DNA from: Psychroflexus gondwanensis ACAM 44
GTDB taxonomy: Bacteria > Bacteroidota > Bacteroidia > Flavobacteriales > Flavobacteriaceae
Length of the DNA: 64,000 nucleotides
Reading direction: 5' to 3'
Assembly (NCBI RefSeq): GCF_000355905.1
Contig: NZ_APLF01000003.1
Location: 186,001-250,000, forward strand
A program made the translations under genes and the position numbers. Position 1 is the first letter of the stretch. Each line of letters opens with the position of its first letter. The notes beneath the pieces are model-generated. The model was not told the DNA's origin, ran no database searches, and saw only the letters and a program-made list of their open reading frames with translations. This document shows positions 9,589 to 17,176 of the stretch, piece after piece.

Positions 9589-10344
9589 ATGAATTCAGAT
9601 TTTAACTCTAATTATAATCAACACAAAACAGCCTTAACTGCTTTGGTCACTTCTTTCGAAAGTATCGGTACTGTTTTTGGCGACGGAGATAGAAATATTA
9701 TTAAAACTGTAAATTTTGAGGGTGAAACATTGAATATTAAATCTTTTAAAGAGCCCAATTTTATCAATCAGATTGCATACCAATACTTTAGAAAATCTAA
9801 AGCTAGACGTTCTTTTGAGTATGCAACGATTTTGAAAGAAAAAGGAATTGGCACTCCAGAGCCTATTGCTTTTTTTGAATTTAAAAAGGGCTTTGGTTTT
9901 GGAAAGTCATATTACATCAGTTTGCATCAATCTCCAGATCTTACCTATCGCGAACTTGTTCATGAACCTGATTTTCAAAATCATGAAGAAATTCTTAGAG
10001 CATTTACAAGGTTCTCTTTTGATTTACACGAAAAAGGAATTGAATTTCAGGACCATTCACCAGGGAATACGCTGATTTTTATTACAGATTCTGGATATGA
10101 TTTTTCTCTAGTAGATCTTAACAGAATGCAGTTTAAAACTTTAAGTTTTAAAGAACGCATGTATAACTTAAGACGGTTGACTCCCAAAAGAGAAATGGTT
10201 GAAATAATGAGCGATGAATATGCAAAGCTCATTAAGAAACCTAATACAGAAGTATTTGAAATGATGTGGAATTTCACATCTGAGTTTCAAAGAAAATTCC
10301 ACTTGAAACAAAAACGAAAGAAAAAAATTAAATTCCTATTCTGA
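9589..10344 (+). CDS. Lipopolysaccharide (Kdo/heptose) kinase-like protein
   Basis: A 251-aa protein kinase-like fold resembling the Kdo/WaaP family (PF06293). A glycine-containing N-lobe (GTVFGDGDRNIIKTV), a Lys-bearing strand (LNIKSFKEP), a catalytic-loop equivalent (FQDHSPGNTLIF, with Asp and Asn in HxD..N-like spacing) and a DFG equivalent (FSLVDLNRMQF) can be seen. Such enzymes phosphorylate the inner core Kdo or heptose of LPS/LOS. It is the only rightward gene among leftward glycosyltransferases, and its 3' end overlaps the convergent GT2 gene by 9 nt. The substrate is inferred from family and neighbours only. Confidence 0.82.
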   Translation: MNSDFNSNYNQHKTALTALVTSFESIGTVFGDGDRNIIKTVNFEGETLNIKSFKEPNFINQIAYQYFRKSKARRSFEYATILKEKGIGTPEPIAFFEFKKGFGFGKSYYISLHQSPDLTYRELVHEPDFQNHEEILRAFTRFSFDLHEKGIEFQDHSPGNTLIFITDSGYDFSLVDLNRMQFKTLSFKERMYNLRRLTPKREMVEIMSDEYAKLIKKPNTEVFEMMWNFTSEFQRKFHLKQKRKKKIKFLF

Positions 10345-11094
10345 AGATTTTATAAGTTCTTTTAAGTAAGGATAACGTTTGTAAACACTCAAGGCATTCA
10401 AATAACAGATGATCATACCTTTTCTTCCATCCAAAACACCAAGACGAATAATATAGCTATATAAAAATTTGTATGCTGGTTTAATAATAAAATGATAGGG
10501 GTTGGGTTCAACTCCCTTAAGAAAAAGCTCTTTAGCTTTTAAACTTGCATAGCTTAGCATTTTTTTCTTGTAAGAAGCGTAGTTTTCATATGAATAATGA
10601 ATAAGATAATGTTTCAGATCATCCACTTTACCATGAACCTCTAGAACTTCATGGACCAAGCGTTCCTCAGTATATATAGATTTACTTTTTTTAAATAACC
10701 TTATATTTTTGTCAGTTTGCCAACCACTGAAATGTAAGGGGCGACTTTTGAACATGAATTTTCTATAAAAATAATAGGCATCTGCAGTTTTCTCAGATTG
10801 TACAGTTTCCAAGATTTCATGTTTTAAAACTTCTGGAATTCTTTCGTCGGCGTCCAAAAATAATATCCATTCATGATTTGCTTTGCTAAGTGCAAAATTT
10901 CTTTGTTTTGTGAAATTCTCAAATTCTTGTTTGTGTACTATAACATTTTGATAAGCTTCTGCAATCTCTACGGTAGAGTCCTGAGAATAGGAGTCTACAA
11001 CTATAATTTCATCTGCAAAATCTAGATTATCTATCACGTCAGCAATGTTTTTTGCTTCATTAAGAGTAATGATAAGTGCCGAAATCTTGGGCAT
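10336..11094 (-). CDS. Glycosyltransferase family 2, WaaE/KdtX-like
   Basis: About 252 aa if translation starts at MPKISALIITLNEA. A longer reading frame adds 12 residues from 11130, but the family normally begins at this beta strand, so 11094 is preferred. GT2 features are ISALIITLNEAKNIADVI, DEIIVVDSYSQDSTVEIA and a WILFLDADERIP DxD motif. The middle part (YRKFMFKSRPLHFSGWQTDKN) matches LPS-core beta-glucosyltransferases of the WaaE/KdtX type. It probably adds a hexose to the inner core of LOS, consistent with the neighbouring Kdo-kinase-like and GT9 genes. Confidence 0.87.
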   Translation of the reverse strand: MPKISALIITLNEAKNIADVIDNLDFADEIIVVDSYSQDSTVEIAEAYQNVIVHKQEFENFTKQRNFALSKANHEWILFLDADERIPEVLKHEILETVQSEKTADAYYFYRKFMFKSRPLHFSGWQTDKNIRLFKKSKSIYTEERLVHEVLEVHGKVDDLKHYLIHYSYENYASYKKKMLSYASLKAKELFLKGVEPNPYHFIIKPAYKFLYSYIIRLGVLDGRKGMIICYLNALSVYKRYPYLKELIKSSE

Positions 11095-11171
11095 AGATAA
11101 AAAAGAGGTTAGATAGGTGTTAAAATGCAAATGTAAAATATTGTAAGTGTTCTTTCATAATAAACAGGCAA

Positions 11172-11205
11172 TTGATTTAATAAACTATAAAAAAATTTAT
11201 TTTTG
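11172..11205 (+). promoter_or_regulatory. Promoter, TTG-N23-TATTTTTG
   Basis: TTG at 11172-11174 and TATTTTTG at 11198-11205, separated by 23 nt, match the flavobacterial promoter pattern (TTG, 17-23 nt, TAnnTTTG). The -7 box ends 17 nt before the ATG of the GT2 gene, implying a very short leader. Confidence 0.6.
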
Positions 11206-11222
11206 TATTATAACTTTTTTAA

Positions 11223-12038
11223 ATGCAGGCATCTATTATTATAAGTACTTATAATTCTCCTTTATGGCTAGAAAAGGTGCTTTGGGGTTATAGCATACAA
11301 ACCATAAATGATTTTGAAATTATTATTGCAGATGATGGTTCTACTGAAGAGACAAAATTGATGCTAAAAAAAATCAGTAGTGAAACTAGTCTTTTAATAA
11401 CCCATGTTTGGCATAAAGACGATGGTTTCCAAAAAACTAAAATTTTAAACAAAGCTGTTTTAGTTTCAAAATCTGATTATTGTATTTTTACAGACGGCGA
11501 TTGTATTCCAAGGAATGATTTTGTCGAGGCACATCTTAAATTTAGGCGGAAAAATAGTTTCTTATCTGGAGGTCATTTTCCATTATCCAAGATGTTATCC
11601 AAAATTATTTCAAAAAAAAATATTTTAAACCAGAGTTGTTTTGACTTGAAATGGCTAAAGGATCATGGTCTAGAAACTAAATTTAAAAATATAAAACTAA
11701 CAAAAAGTAAATCCGTTGCAGAGTTGATGAATCTGGTGACGACTACAAAACCAACTTGGAATGGAGGTAACGCTTCTGCTTGGAAACAAGATATATTTGC
11801 TATTAATGGGTTTGATGAACGGATGCAATATGGGGGAGAAGATCGTGAATTTGGAGAACGCTTGATCAATCTTGGACTAAAACCCGTAAGAGTCCGCTAC
11901 TTTGCCATTTGTATTCACCTAGAACATGATAGAGGTTATGTCAATGAAAAAGCTTGGAAGATAAATGATGAAATAAGGAAAAGCACTCGAAATGAAAAAA
12001 GAATTAAAACTCCTTCCGGTTTAAATTTACATTCTTAA
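11223..12038 (+). CDS. Glycosyltransferase family 2
   Basis: A 271-aa GT-A enzyme with ASIIISTYNSPLWLEKVL, FEIIIADDGSTEE, a DGDCIPRNDFVEAH metal-binding region and a C-terminal NGGNASAWKQDIFAINGFDE...GGEDREFGERL segment. The last is the chondroitin-synthase/galactosyltransferase-like half (Glyco_transf_7C type) with its ED catalytic motif. It resembles the GT2 at 8674 in layout, so both probably act on the same surface glycan. Its 3' end overlaps the convergent heptosyltransferase gene by 35 nt. Sugar specificity is unknown. Confidence 0.87.
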   Translation: MQASIIISTYNSPLWLEKVLWGYSIQTINDFEIIIADDGSTEETKLMLKKISSETSLLITHVWHKDDGFQKTKILNKAVLVSKSDYCIFTDGDCIPRNDFVEAHLKFRRKNSFLSGGHFPLSKMLSKIISKKNILNQSCFDLKWLKDHGLETKFKNIKLTKSKSVAELMNLVTTTKPTWNGGNASAWKQDIFAINGFDERMQYGGEDREFGERLINLGLKPVRVRYFAICIHLEHDRGYVNEKAWKINDEIRKSTRNEKRIKTPSGLNLHS

Positions 12039-13131
12039 AAAGAAATAACTTAAGTTGTTGTAAAAATAACCTGGGTTTGAATTCTTTATAGAGCTCATTT
12101 AAAGGATCATTTTTTGCTTTTTCTGGTCTATAGTCATCGATATGTGTCGAACTATGTTCTAGGTTTTCGTCCTCAAAACTATTCCACCCTTCTTTTTTAA
12201 TTTGAGGAGAGAATATGGAGAACGTAGGAATGTTCAGAGCTTTACCCATATTAATACTTCCACCTTCATTGCCAATGATAGCCTTACAAGATTTTAAAAT
12301 AGCCAAAAATTCTCGTAGATTTTCTGAGTAAAAATTAAGTTGAATGTGTTTTTTCGTTTTTTCTTGACAAAGGTTATAAAGCTTTTCTATTTCTTTTTTC
12401 TGGCTTGGGATGTAATTCAAAAACAGAATTGCTGAAGTTTTTAAAACAATAAAATCCAATACTTCAGCCATATAAGAAATTGGATAGGTTTTGTTTACAT
12501 GACTACCCAAAGCGCTAATCATTACTAAAGGCAACCTCTTATCTATGTCTAGTTCATTGATTTTCTTTTCTGCAATTATTAACTCATTTTCTGTAAGATA
12601 AATTTTAGGCTGATAAGATAAGATTTTCAAATCTCTAAAACCTTTTATAAGATTTATTCTATTCTCTATGGCAGAACCATAGCCGTCATTGGAGATATTT
12701 GAAGGTTTAACAGTGGTGGAATATATAAACTTAGTATAGCTTTTTTCCCAACTTATTTTCGTTTTAGCGCCAGAACTTGAGGTGATGAGATTACTTTCTA
12801 GTTTGCCGTATGCATCAATTACAATATCATAATTGCTCTTTTTAATTTTTTTCAAAAAATTAAAAAACTCTATTTTGTTGCTTCTATAAAGATCTTCAAA
12901 GACTATGATTTCATCTATATAAGGATTGTTTTCAACGACTGGTATTGTAAATCGATTGATAAGATAATGTACTTCTGAATTAGGATAATTCCTTTTCAGA
13001 TTCTCACAAATAAGACTGGAGACGAGAACGTCCCCAATCATTTTTTGTTGAATTACCAGTATTCTTGGAGCCTCTCCAACCCATCCCAATGGTGAACTTT
13101 TGCTTTCTGAATCTATTCTTGTTCTTTTCAT
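12004..13131 (-). CDS. Glycosyltransferase family 9 (heptosyltransferase-like)
   Basis: A 375-aa ADP-heptose:LPS heptosyltransferase-family protein. It has PRILVIQQKMIGDVLVSSLI near the N-terminus (the GxGD-like first nucleotide-binding loop), a central IVIDAYGKLESNLI and a C-terminal LKSCKAIIGNEGGSINMGKAL acceptor/donor motif of GT-B GT9 enzymes. The first ~23 residues before PRILVI are non-homologous-looking and include SSPLGWVGEA, apparently encoded by a degenerate GC-rich repeat like the one just upstream. An internal start is therefore possible, but no ATG lies between. It likely adds heptose or a similar sugar to LOS. Confidence 0.86.
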   Translation of the reverse strand: MKRTRIDSESKSSPLGWVGEAPRILVIQQKMIGDVLVSSLICENLKRNYPNSEVHYLINRFTIPVVENNPYIDEIIVFEDLYRSNKIEFFNFLKKIKKSNYDIVIDAYGKLESNLITSSSGAKTKISWEKSYTKFIYSTTVKPSNISNDGYGSAIENRINLIKGFRDLKILSYQPKIYLTENELIIAEKKINELDIDKRLPLVMISALGSHVNKTYPISYMAEVLDFIVLKTSAILFLNYIPSQKKEIEKLYNLCQEKTKKHIQLNFYSENLREFLAILKSCKAIIGNEGGSINMGKALNIPTFSIFSPQIKKEGWNSFEDENLEHSSTHIDDYRPEKAKNDPLNELYKEFKPRLFLQQLKLFLFKNVNLNRKEF

Positions 13132-13137
13132 ACTATT

Positions 13138-13172
13138 TATAAATCCCTCCCCTTTGGGGGAGGTTAGGAGGG
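13138..13172. repeat. GC-rich imperfect palindromic intergenic element
   Basis: The 45-nt gap between dapD and the GT9 gene is almost filled by a C/G-rich element with a CCTCCCC-TTT-GGGGGAGG hairpin followed by TTAGGAGGGGATTT. It stands out against the low-GC surroundings. There is no T tract on either strand, so it is not a standard terminator. Similar CCCTTTGGGG-AGG-TTAG repeats are scattered in many Bacteroidota genomes. Confidence 0.6.
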
Positions 13173-13175
13173 GAT

Positions 13176-13991
13176 TTACACCGCTACATCATACGTTCTC
13201 AAAGCATCGTTAAGGGACGTCTTTTTGTTTGTACTTTCTTTCCGTTTACCGATGATTAACGCACAGGGCACATTAAATTCCCCTGCTGGAAATTTTTTGG
13301 TATAACTGCCAGGAATCACAACAGAGCGCGCTGGTATAACTCCCTTTGTTTCAACAGGTTTGTTTCCAGTTACATCTATAATTTTTGTGCTCATGGTTAA
13401 TACCACATTGGCACCTAAAACGGCTTCTTTTTCTACCCTTACGCCTTCAACAACAATACAGCGGCTCCCTATAAAAGCACCGTCTTCTATAATTACCGGT
13501 GCGGCTTGAAGGGGTTCCAAAACTCCTCCAATTCCAACCCCTCCAGATAAATGCACATTTTTGCCTATTTGAGCACAACTTCCTACAGTTGCCCACGTAT
13601 CTACCATAGTCCCTTCATCTACATAAGCGCCTATATTCACATAACTCGGCATCATAATTACACCTTTAGAAATGTAAGCCCCATGCCTTGCAATAGCATT
13701 AGGGACTACGCGTATTCCTTTCTCCTTATACCCGGTTTTTAGTGGTATTTTATCGTGATATTCAAAGATTCCAGCCTCCATAGTTTCCATTTTTTGAATT
13801 GGAAAATACAAGACGACTCCTTTTTTTACCCATTCGTTGACTTGCCAGCCTTCTGTAGTGGGTTCTGCACAACGCAACTCACCACTATCCAGTTTAGAAA
13901 TAACAGTACGGATGGCCTCAATAGTTTCCTTTTCTTGAAGTAAGTCTCGATTGTCCCAAGCTTCTAGTATCTTTTGTTTTAAGTCTTCCAT
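13176..13991 (-). CDS. dapD: 2,3,4,5-tetrahydropyridine-2,6-dicarboxylate N-succinyltransferase
   Basis: A 271-aa trimeric left-handed beta-helix acyltransferase of the succinylase branch of lysine/diaminopimelate synthesis. Hexapeptide-repeat segments are evident from about residue 100 to 230: VVPNAIARHGAYISKGVIMMP, NIGAYVDEGTMVDTWATVGSCAQIG and HLSGGVGIGGVLEPLQAAPV. The length matches Escherichia coli DapD (274 aa). It is transcribed leftward toward the heptosyltransferase gene and divergently from ruvX. Confidence 0.95.
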   Translation of the reverse strand: MEDLKQKILEAWDNRDLLQEKETIEAIRTVISKLDSGELRCAEPTTEGWQVNEWVKKGVVLYFPIQKMETMEAGIFEYHDKIPLKTGYKEKGIRVVPNAIARHGAYISKGVIMMPSYVNIGAYVDEGTMVDTWATVGSCAQIGKNVHLSGGVGIGGVLEPLQAAPVIIEDGAFIGSRCIVVEGVRVEKEAVLGANVVLTMSTKIIDVTGNKPVETKGVIPARSVVIPGSYTKKFPAGEFNVPCALIIGKRKESTNKKTSLNDALRTYDVAV

Positions 13992-14052
13992 TATCGATTT
14001 TTTTTTGCGAAGATAAGGTTTATGATTAAATCCGGATTCTTAGTGGATGCCT

Positions 14053-14060
14053 TATCTTTG
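14053..14060 (+). promoter_or_regulatory. Candidate -7 promoter box TATCTTTG
   Basis: TATCTTTG fits TAnnTTTG and ends 16 nt before the chosen ruvX start. No correctly spaced TTG was seen upstream. Its position supports the internal ATG at 14077 as the real start, because the longer frame from 14047 would begin upstream of this box. Confidence 0.42.
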
Positions 14061-14076
14061 TTGCATAATAGAGAAT

Positions 14077-14490
14077 ATGAAAACTAAAGTTATTGCCTTA
14101 GATTTTGGTATAAAAAGAACAGGAATTGCTATTTCTGATGAGATGAAGATGATAGCCTCTGGTCTTAGAACTGTAGAGACTAGGAACTTGATGCAAGAGC
14201 TGAAAAAAATAATCGAAGAAGAGTCTGTAGATACCCTAGTTGTAGGTCAACCTAAACATATTGATGGCAAACCCATGCAGTTGGAAAAAAATATTCTCTT
14301 TTTTATAGAAGATGTGCAGGCATTATTCCCATCTCTTATTATTAAAAGAATAGACGAACGGTTTACTTCAAAAATGGCTTTCCAAACTATGATTGATTCT
14401 GGTTTGAAGAAGAAACAACGCCAAAATAAGGGCTTGGTCGACGAGATTAGCGCTACGATTATACTTCAAAATTACCTTCAATATATCTAA
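14077..14490 (+). CDS. ruvX: Putative pre-16S rRNA nuclease / Holliday junction resolvase-like YqgF
   Basis: About 137 aa of RNase H-like fold, starting MKTKVIALDFGIKRTGIAIS. The motif ALDFG-x-RTG is the first catalytic strand of YqgF, LVVGQPKHIDG the second, and RIDERFTSKMA with the later DEISATIIL segment the remaining acidic positions. YqgF matures the 5' end of 16S rRNA in E. coli. The start at 14077 is chosen over 14047 (ten extra residues, MPYLCCIIEN) because homologs begin here and a -7 box would overlap the longer start. Confidence 0.9.
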   Translation: MKTKVIALDFGIKRTGIAISDEMKMIASGLRTVETRNLMQELKKIIEEESVDTLVVGQPKHIDGKPMQLEKNILFFIEDVQALFPSLIIKRIDERFTSKMAFQTMIDSGLKKKQRQNKGLVDEISATIILQNYLQYI

Positions 14491-14536
14491 TGTGTTGAAA
14501 ATAAAAGATTATCCAAATCAAAAGAAATAAAACCTG

Positions 14537-14544
14537 TATTTTTG
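14537..14544 (+). promoter_or_regulatory. Candidate -7 promoter box TATTTTTG
   Basis: A perfect TAnnTTTG match followed by CA, 48 nt before the def start codon in the ruvX-def gap. No TTG at the usual spacing was seen. Confidence 0.45.
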
Positions 14545-14592
14545 CAATTCTAAAACTAAAGGGTCGATGCCCACTCACGTAAAATTGAGATT

Positions 14593-15183
14593 ATGATATT
14601 ACCGATTATAGCTTATGGTTCTCCTGTGCTAAAGAAAAAAGCAGAAGACATTTCGAAGGATTATCCAAAATTCGATGAGCTCTTAGAAAATATGTTTGAA
14701 ACCATGTACAATGCAAGTGGAGTAGGACTAGCAGCCCCACAAATAGGTCTGTCTATTCGTTTGTTTATTGTAGATGCTAAGCCTTTTTCTGAGGATGAGT
14801 CTCTTAGTGATCTTGAAAAAAATGAGTTAGAGTCCTTTAAGCGTGTGTTTATCAATCCACAAATTATCGAAGAAAACGGTATAGATTGGGATTTTAACGA
14901 AGGCTGTTTAAGTATTCCAGATGTTCATGAAGATATCTTTAGGAAGCCTGGAATTACGATTGAATATCTAGACGAAAATTTCACTCCTCAAAAGGAAAAG
15001 CTGTCGGGCCTAGCTGCTCGTGTGGTTCAACATGAATACGATCATATTGAGGGAGTTTTATTTACAGATAGGATTTCTAACCTGAAGAAAAGACTTATAA
15101 AAAGTAAATTGACCAATATTTCCAAGGGTAAAATAGAGGTTGGATACAAGATGAAATACCCACTAGCTAAAAAAATTAGATAG
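14593..15183 (+). CDS. def: Peptide deformylase
   Basis: A 196-aa metalloenzyme that removes the formyl group from nascent N-terminal methionine. All three family motifs are intact: GVGLAAPQIG at residues 43-52, EGCLSIP at 103-109 (metal ligand Cys105), and HEYDH at 147-151 (two His ligands and catalytic Glu). The length and the C-terminal NLKKRLIKSKL tail are normal for Bacteroidota enzymes. It follows ruvX by about 100 nt with its own candidate promoter and is followed 53 nt later by the DUF5606 gene. Confidence 0.97.
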   Translation: MILPIIAYGSPVLKKKAEDISKDYPKFDELLENMFETMYNASGVGLAAPQIGLSIRLFIVDAKPFSEDESLSDLEKNELESFKRVFINPQIIEENGIDWDFNEGCLSIPDVHEDIFRKPGITIEYLDENFTPQKEKLSGLAARVVQHEYDHIEGVLFTDRISNLKKRLIKSKLTNISKGKIEVGYKMKYPLAKKIR

Positions 15184-15236
15184 ACCGGCTTATAAAGCCA
15201 AACAATTTGCATATTTGCCAGCCAAAAATATAACGT

Positions 15237-15668
15237 ATGAAATTAGACAAAGTATTATCTATATCCGGTAAACCAGGACTTTTTGAATTAAAAGCTCAAA
15301 CCAGAGGTGGTTTTTTAGCAGAATCATTTATCGATGGAAAAAAAATTCCTGTGAGCATGAAAAATAATGTCAGTATCTTAAGTGAAATTGCCATTTATAC
15401 TTACACAGAAGAAATACCTCTAAGGAACGTTTTTCAAAAGATTTTCGATAAGGAAGAAGGAAAACAATCTATAGATCATAAATCTTCTAAAAAAGAATTG
15501 ACTGATTATTTTAGTGAAATCCTTCCAGAATACGATGAAGACCGTGTTTATCCTTCAGATATTAAAAAAGTTATACAGTGGTATAATCTTTTGATATCTA
15601 AAGAAATCACAGATTTTTCAGATCCAAAAGATGAAGAAGAAACGCTTGAAGACCCAAAAGAAAATTAA
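15237..15668 (+). CDS. DUF5606 domain protein
   Basis: A 143-aa protein starting MKLDKVLSISGKPGLFELKA, a characteristic opening of DUF5606 proteins conserved across Bacteroidota. The N-terminal ~50 residues look like a small beta-barrel (RGGFLAESFIDGKKIPVSM). The C-terminal half is helical and acidic. No signal peptide or membrane segment is seen. In many flavobacteria this gene sits between def and mazG exactly as here, but its function is not known. A strong terminator follows. Confidence 0.87.
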   Translation: MKLDKVLSISGKPGLFELKAQTRGGFLAESFIDGKKIPVSMKNNVSILSEIAIYTYTEEIPLRNVFQKIFDKEEGKQSIDHKSSKKELTDYFSEILPEYDEDRVYPSDIKKVIQWYNLLISKEITDFSDPKDEEETLEDPKEN

Positions 15669-15689
15669 TTTCTACATTTATATCCTTCC

Positions 15690-15725
15690 AACCCTCTAAA
15701 TTTTTCATATTTAGAGGGTTTTTTG
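15690..15725 (+). terminator. Rho-independent terminator after the DUF5606 gene
   Basis: A 12-bp stem AACCCTCTAAAT / ATTTAGAGGGTT (15690-15701 and 15709-15720) with a 7-nt loop, followed by a T run. It lies about 20 nt after the stop codon and just before mazG. Confidence 0.88.
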
Positions 15726-15755
15726 TTTAGAATATTTACATTTAAAATAAAAAAT

Positions 15756-16535
15756 ATGTACACAAGACAAAAGCAAATAAAAGCCTTTGAGAATTTGCTT
15801 GACACCATGGACGAACTCAGAGAGAAATGTCCGTGGGATAAAAAGCAAACGATGGAATCTCTTCGGAATTTGACAGTAGAAGAGGTTTATGAACTGGGAG
15901 ATGCTATATTGGAGAATGATAAGGTGGAGATCAAAAAAGAGCTTGGAGATGTCTTGCTTCATATTGTATTTTATTCAAAAATAGCAAGTGAAACTAGAGA
16001 TTTCGATATTGCTGATGTGATAGATAGCCTTTGTAAAAAGCTTGTAGATAGGCATCCTCATATCTATGGAGATACAAAAGTTGAAAACGAAAAACAGGTT
16101 AAAGAAAATTGGGAAAAACTAAAGCTAAAAGAGGGGAATACGAGTGTTTTACAAGGTGTCCCCAAATCTTTGCCAGCCTTAATAAAAGCTAGTAGGATTC
16201 AAGACAAAGTCGCTGGTGTTGGCTTCGATTGGGAAGAACCCTCGCAAGTCTTTGAAAAAGTCCAAGAAGAATTAAGAGAGCTACAAGAAGAGGTGAAAGC
16301 AAATGATTTGAATAAAATAGAAGATGAATTTGGAGATGTTTTGTTTTCGATGATCAATTACGCGAGATTCTTGAAAATCGATCCTGAAACAGCTTTAGAG
16401 CGAACTAATAAAAAGTTCATTTTTAGATTTCAACATTTAGAGAAAAGAGCTAAAGAGCACAATTTAGATTTATCAACTATGTCATTAGAGGAGATGGATA
16501 AGTTTTGGGAGGAGGCAAAACATCTAAAACTTTGA
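15756..16535 (+). CDS. mazG: Nucleoside triphosphate pyrophosphohydrolase MazG
   Basis: About 259 aa starting MYTRQKQIKAFENLLDTM, with tandem MazG folds. The first domain shows the hallmark LREKCPWDKKQTMESL and the EExxE-type metal site VEEVYELGDAI...KKELGDVLLHIVFY. The second has ELRELQEEVKANDLNKIEDEFGDVLFSMINYAR. It hydrolyses NTPs and aberrant dNTPs. The ATG at 15756 is preferred. The upstream extension to a TTG at 15723 would overlap the preceding terminator. Confidence 0.94.
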   Translation: MYTRQKQIKAFENLLDTMDELREKCPWDKKQTMESLRNLTVEEVYELGDAILENDKVEIKKELGDVLLHIVFYSKIASETRDFDIADVIDSLCKKLVDRHPHIYGDTKVENEKQVKENWEKLKLKEGNTSVLQGVPKSLPALIKASRIQDKVAGVGFDWEEPSQVFEKVQEELRELQEEVKANDLNKIEDEFGDVLFSMINYARFLKIDPETALERTNKKFIFRFQHLEKRAKEHNLDLSTMSLEEMDKFWEEAKHLKL

Positions 16536-16642
16536 TAAAATTTGATTTTTAAAAGTTAAAGATATACTTATTAGGCCACTATTTTTTTTGGCTAATTCTT
16601 AATTCATATTATTGTGATTACAAAATATTAAAAACGAAACTC

Positions 16643-17110
16643 ATGAAAAAAGTAATTTTAACCATCGGTATATTTATGTTTGGGTTACTATCTACATTTG
16701 CTCAAACTGAAGAAAAAGTAAGTGATGCTCAACTTCAAAAATTTGCAGAGGCATACCAGACTGTTCAACAGGTAAATCAACAAATTCAGCAGGAAATGGT
16801 TACGGCTATCGAAGCTGAGGGAATAACAGCAACGCGGTTCAATGAAATTTATCAGGCACAAATGAATCCTGAAGTTGAAGTAGACGCTACGGAAGATGAA
16901 ATGACAAAGCAAAAAGCAGCACTTAAAAAGATTGAGGGAATGCAGGCTGGAGTTCAAGAAGATATGCAAAATAAGATTAAAGAGAAAGGTTTAACCTTAG
17001 AGCAGTATGAGAAAATTGGAGCTCAACTGCAGAATAACCCAGAGTTACAAAAGAAATTGCAAGGTATATTGATGAAAAACCAAACCGGTGAAAATCCGAT
17101 GAAAAACTAA
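16643..17110 (+). CDS. Secreted DUF4168 domain protein
   Basis: A 155-aa exported protein. A signal peptide (MKKVILTIGIFMFGLLSTFAQ, predicted cleavage after AQ at about residue 21) precedes a helical, Gln/Glu-rich domain that fits DUF4168 (SDAQLQKFAEAYQTVQQVNQQ). A second helical segment follows (LTLEQYEKIGAQLQNNPELQ). The high Gln content and heptad-like spacing suggest coiled-coil helices in the periplasm. The function is unknown. It is monocistronic, ending at a bidirectional terminator shared with the endonuclease gene. Confidence 0.85.
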   Translation: MKKVILTIGIFMFGLLSTFAQTEEKVSDAQLQKFAEAYQTVQQVNQQIQQEMVTAIEAEGITATRFNEIYQAQMNPEVEVDATEDEMTKQKAALKKIEGMQAGVQEDMQNKIKEKGLTLEQYEKIGAQLQNNPELQKKLQGILMKNQTGENPMKN

Positions 17111-17136
17111 AATAAATTTAGTTTATGTCAATTCAT

Positions 17137-17176
17137 AAAAAAAGGTCAGGTAAGTTTTCCTGACCTTTTTTTATTT
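17137..17176. terminator. Bidirectional terminator between DUF4168 and endonuclease genes
   Basis: The stem AAAAAGGTCAGG / CCTGACCTTTTT, flanked by an A-rich run on the left and a T-rich run on the right, can work in both directions. It sits between the two converging genes and overlaps the last codons of the leftward one. Confidence 0.82.

Noticed and set aside
13138-13172. Terminator of the GT9-dapD region
   Set aside because: The hairpin is strong but lacks a T tract on both strands and lies between co-directional genes.
14047-14076. Upstream start for ruvX (MPYLCCIIEN)
   Set aside because: It overlaps the TATCTTTG promoter box and adds residues that do not fit the family N-terminus.
15711-15962. 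Leftward 83-aa ORF inside mazG
   Set aside because: A shadow of mazG in another frame with no independent support.
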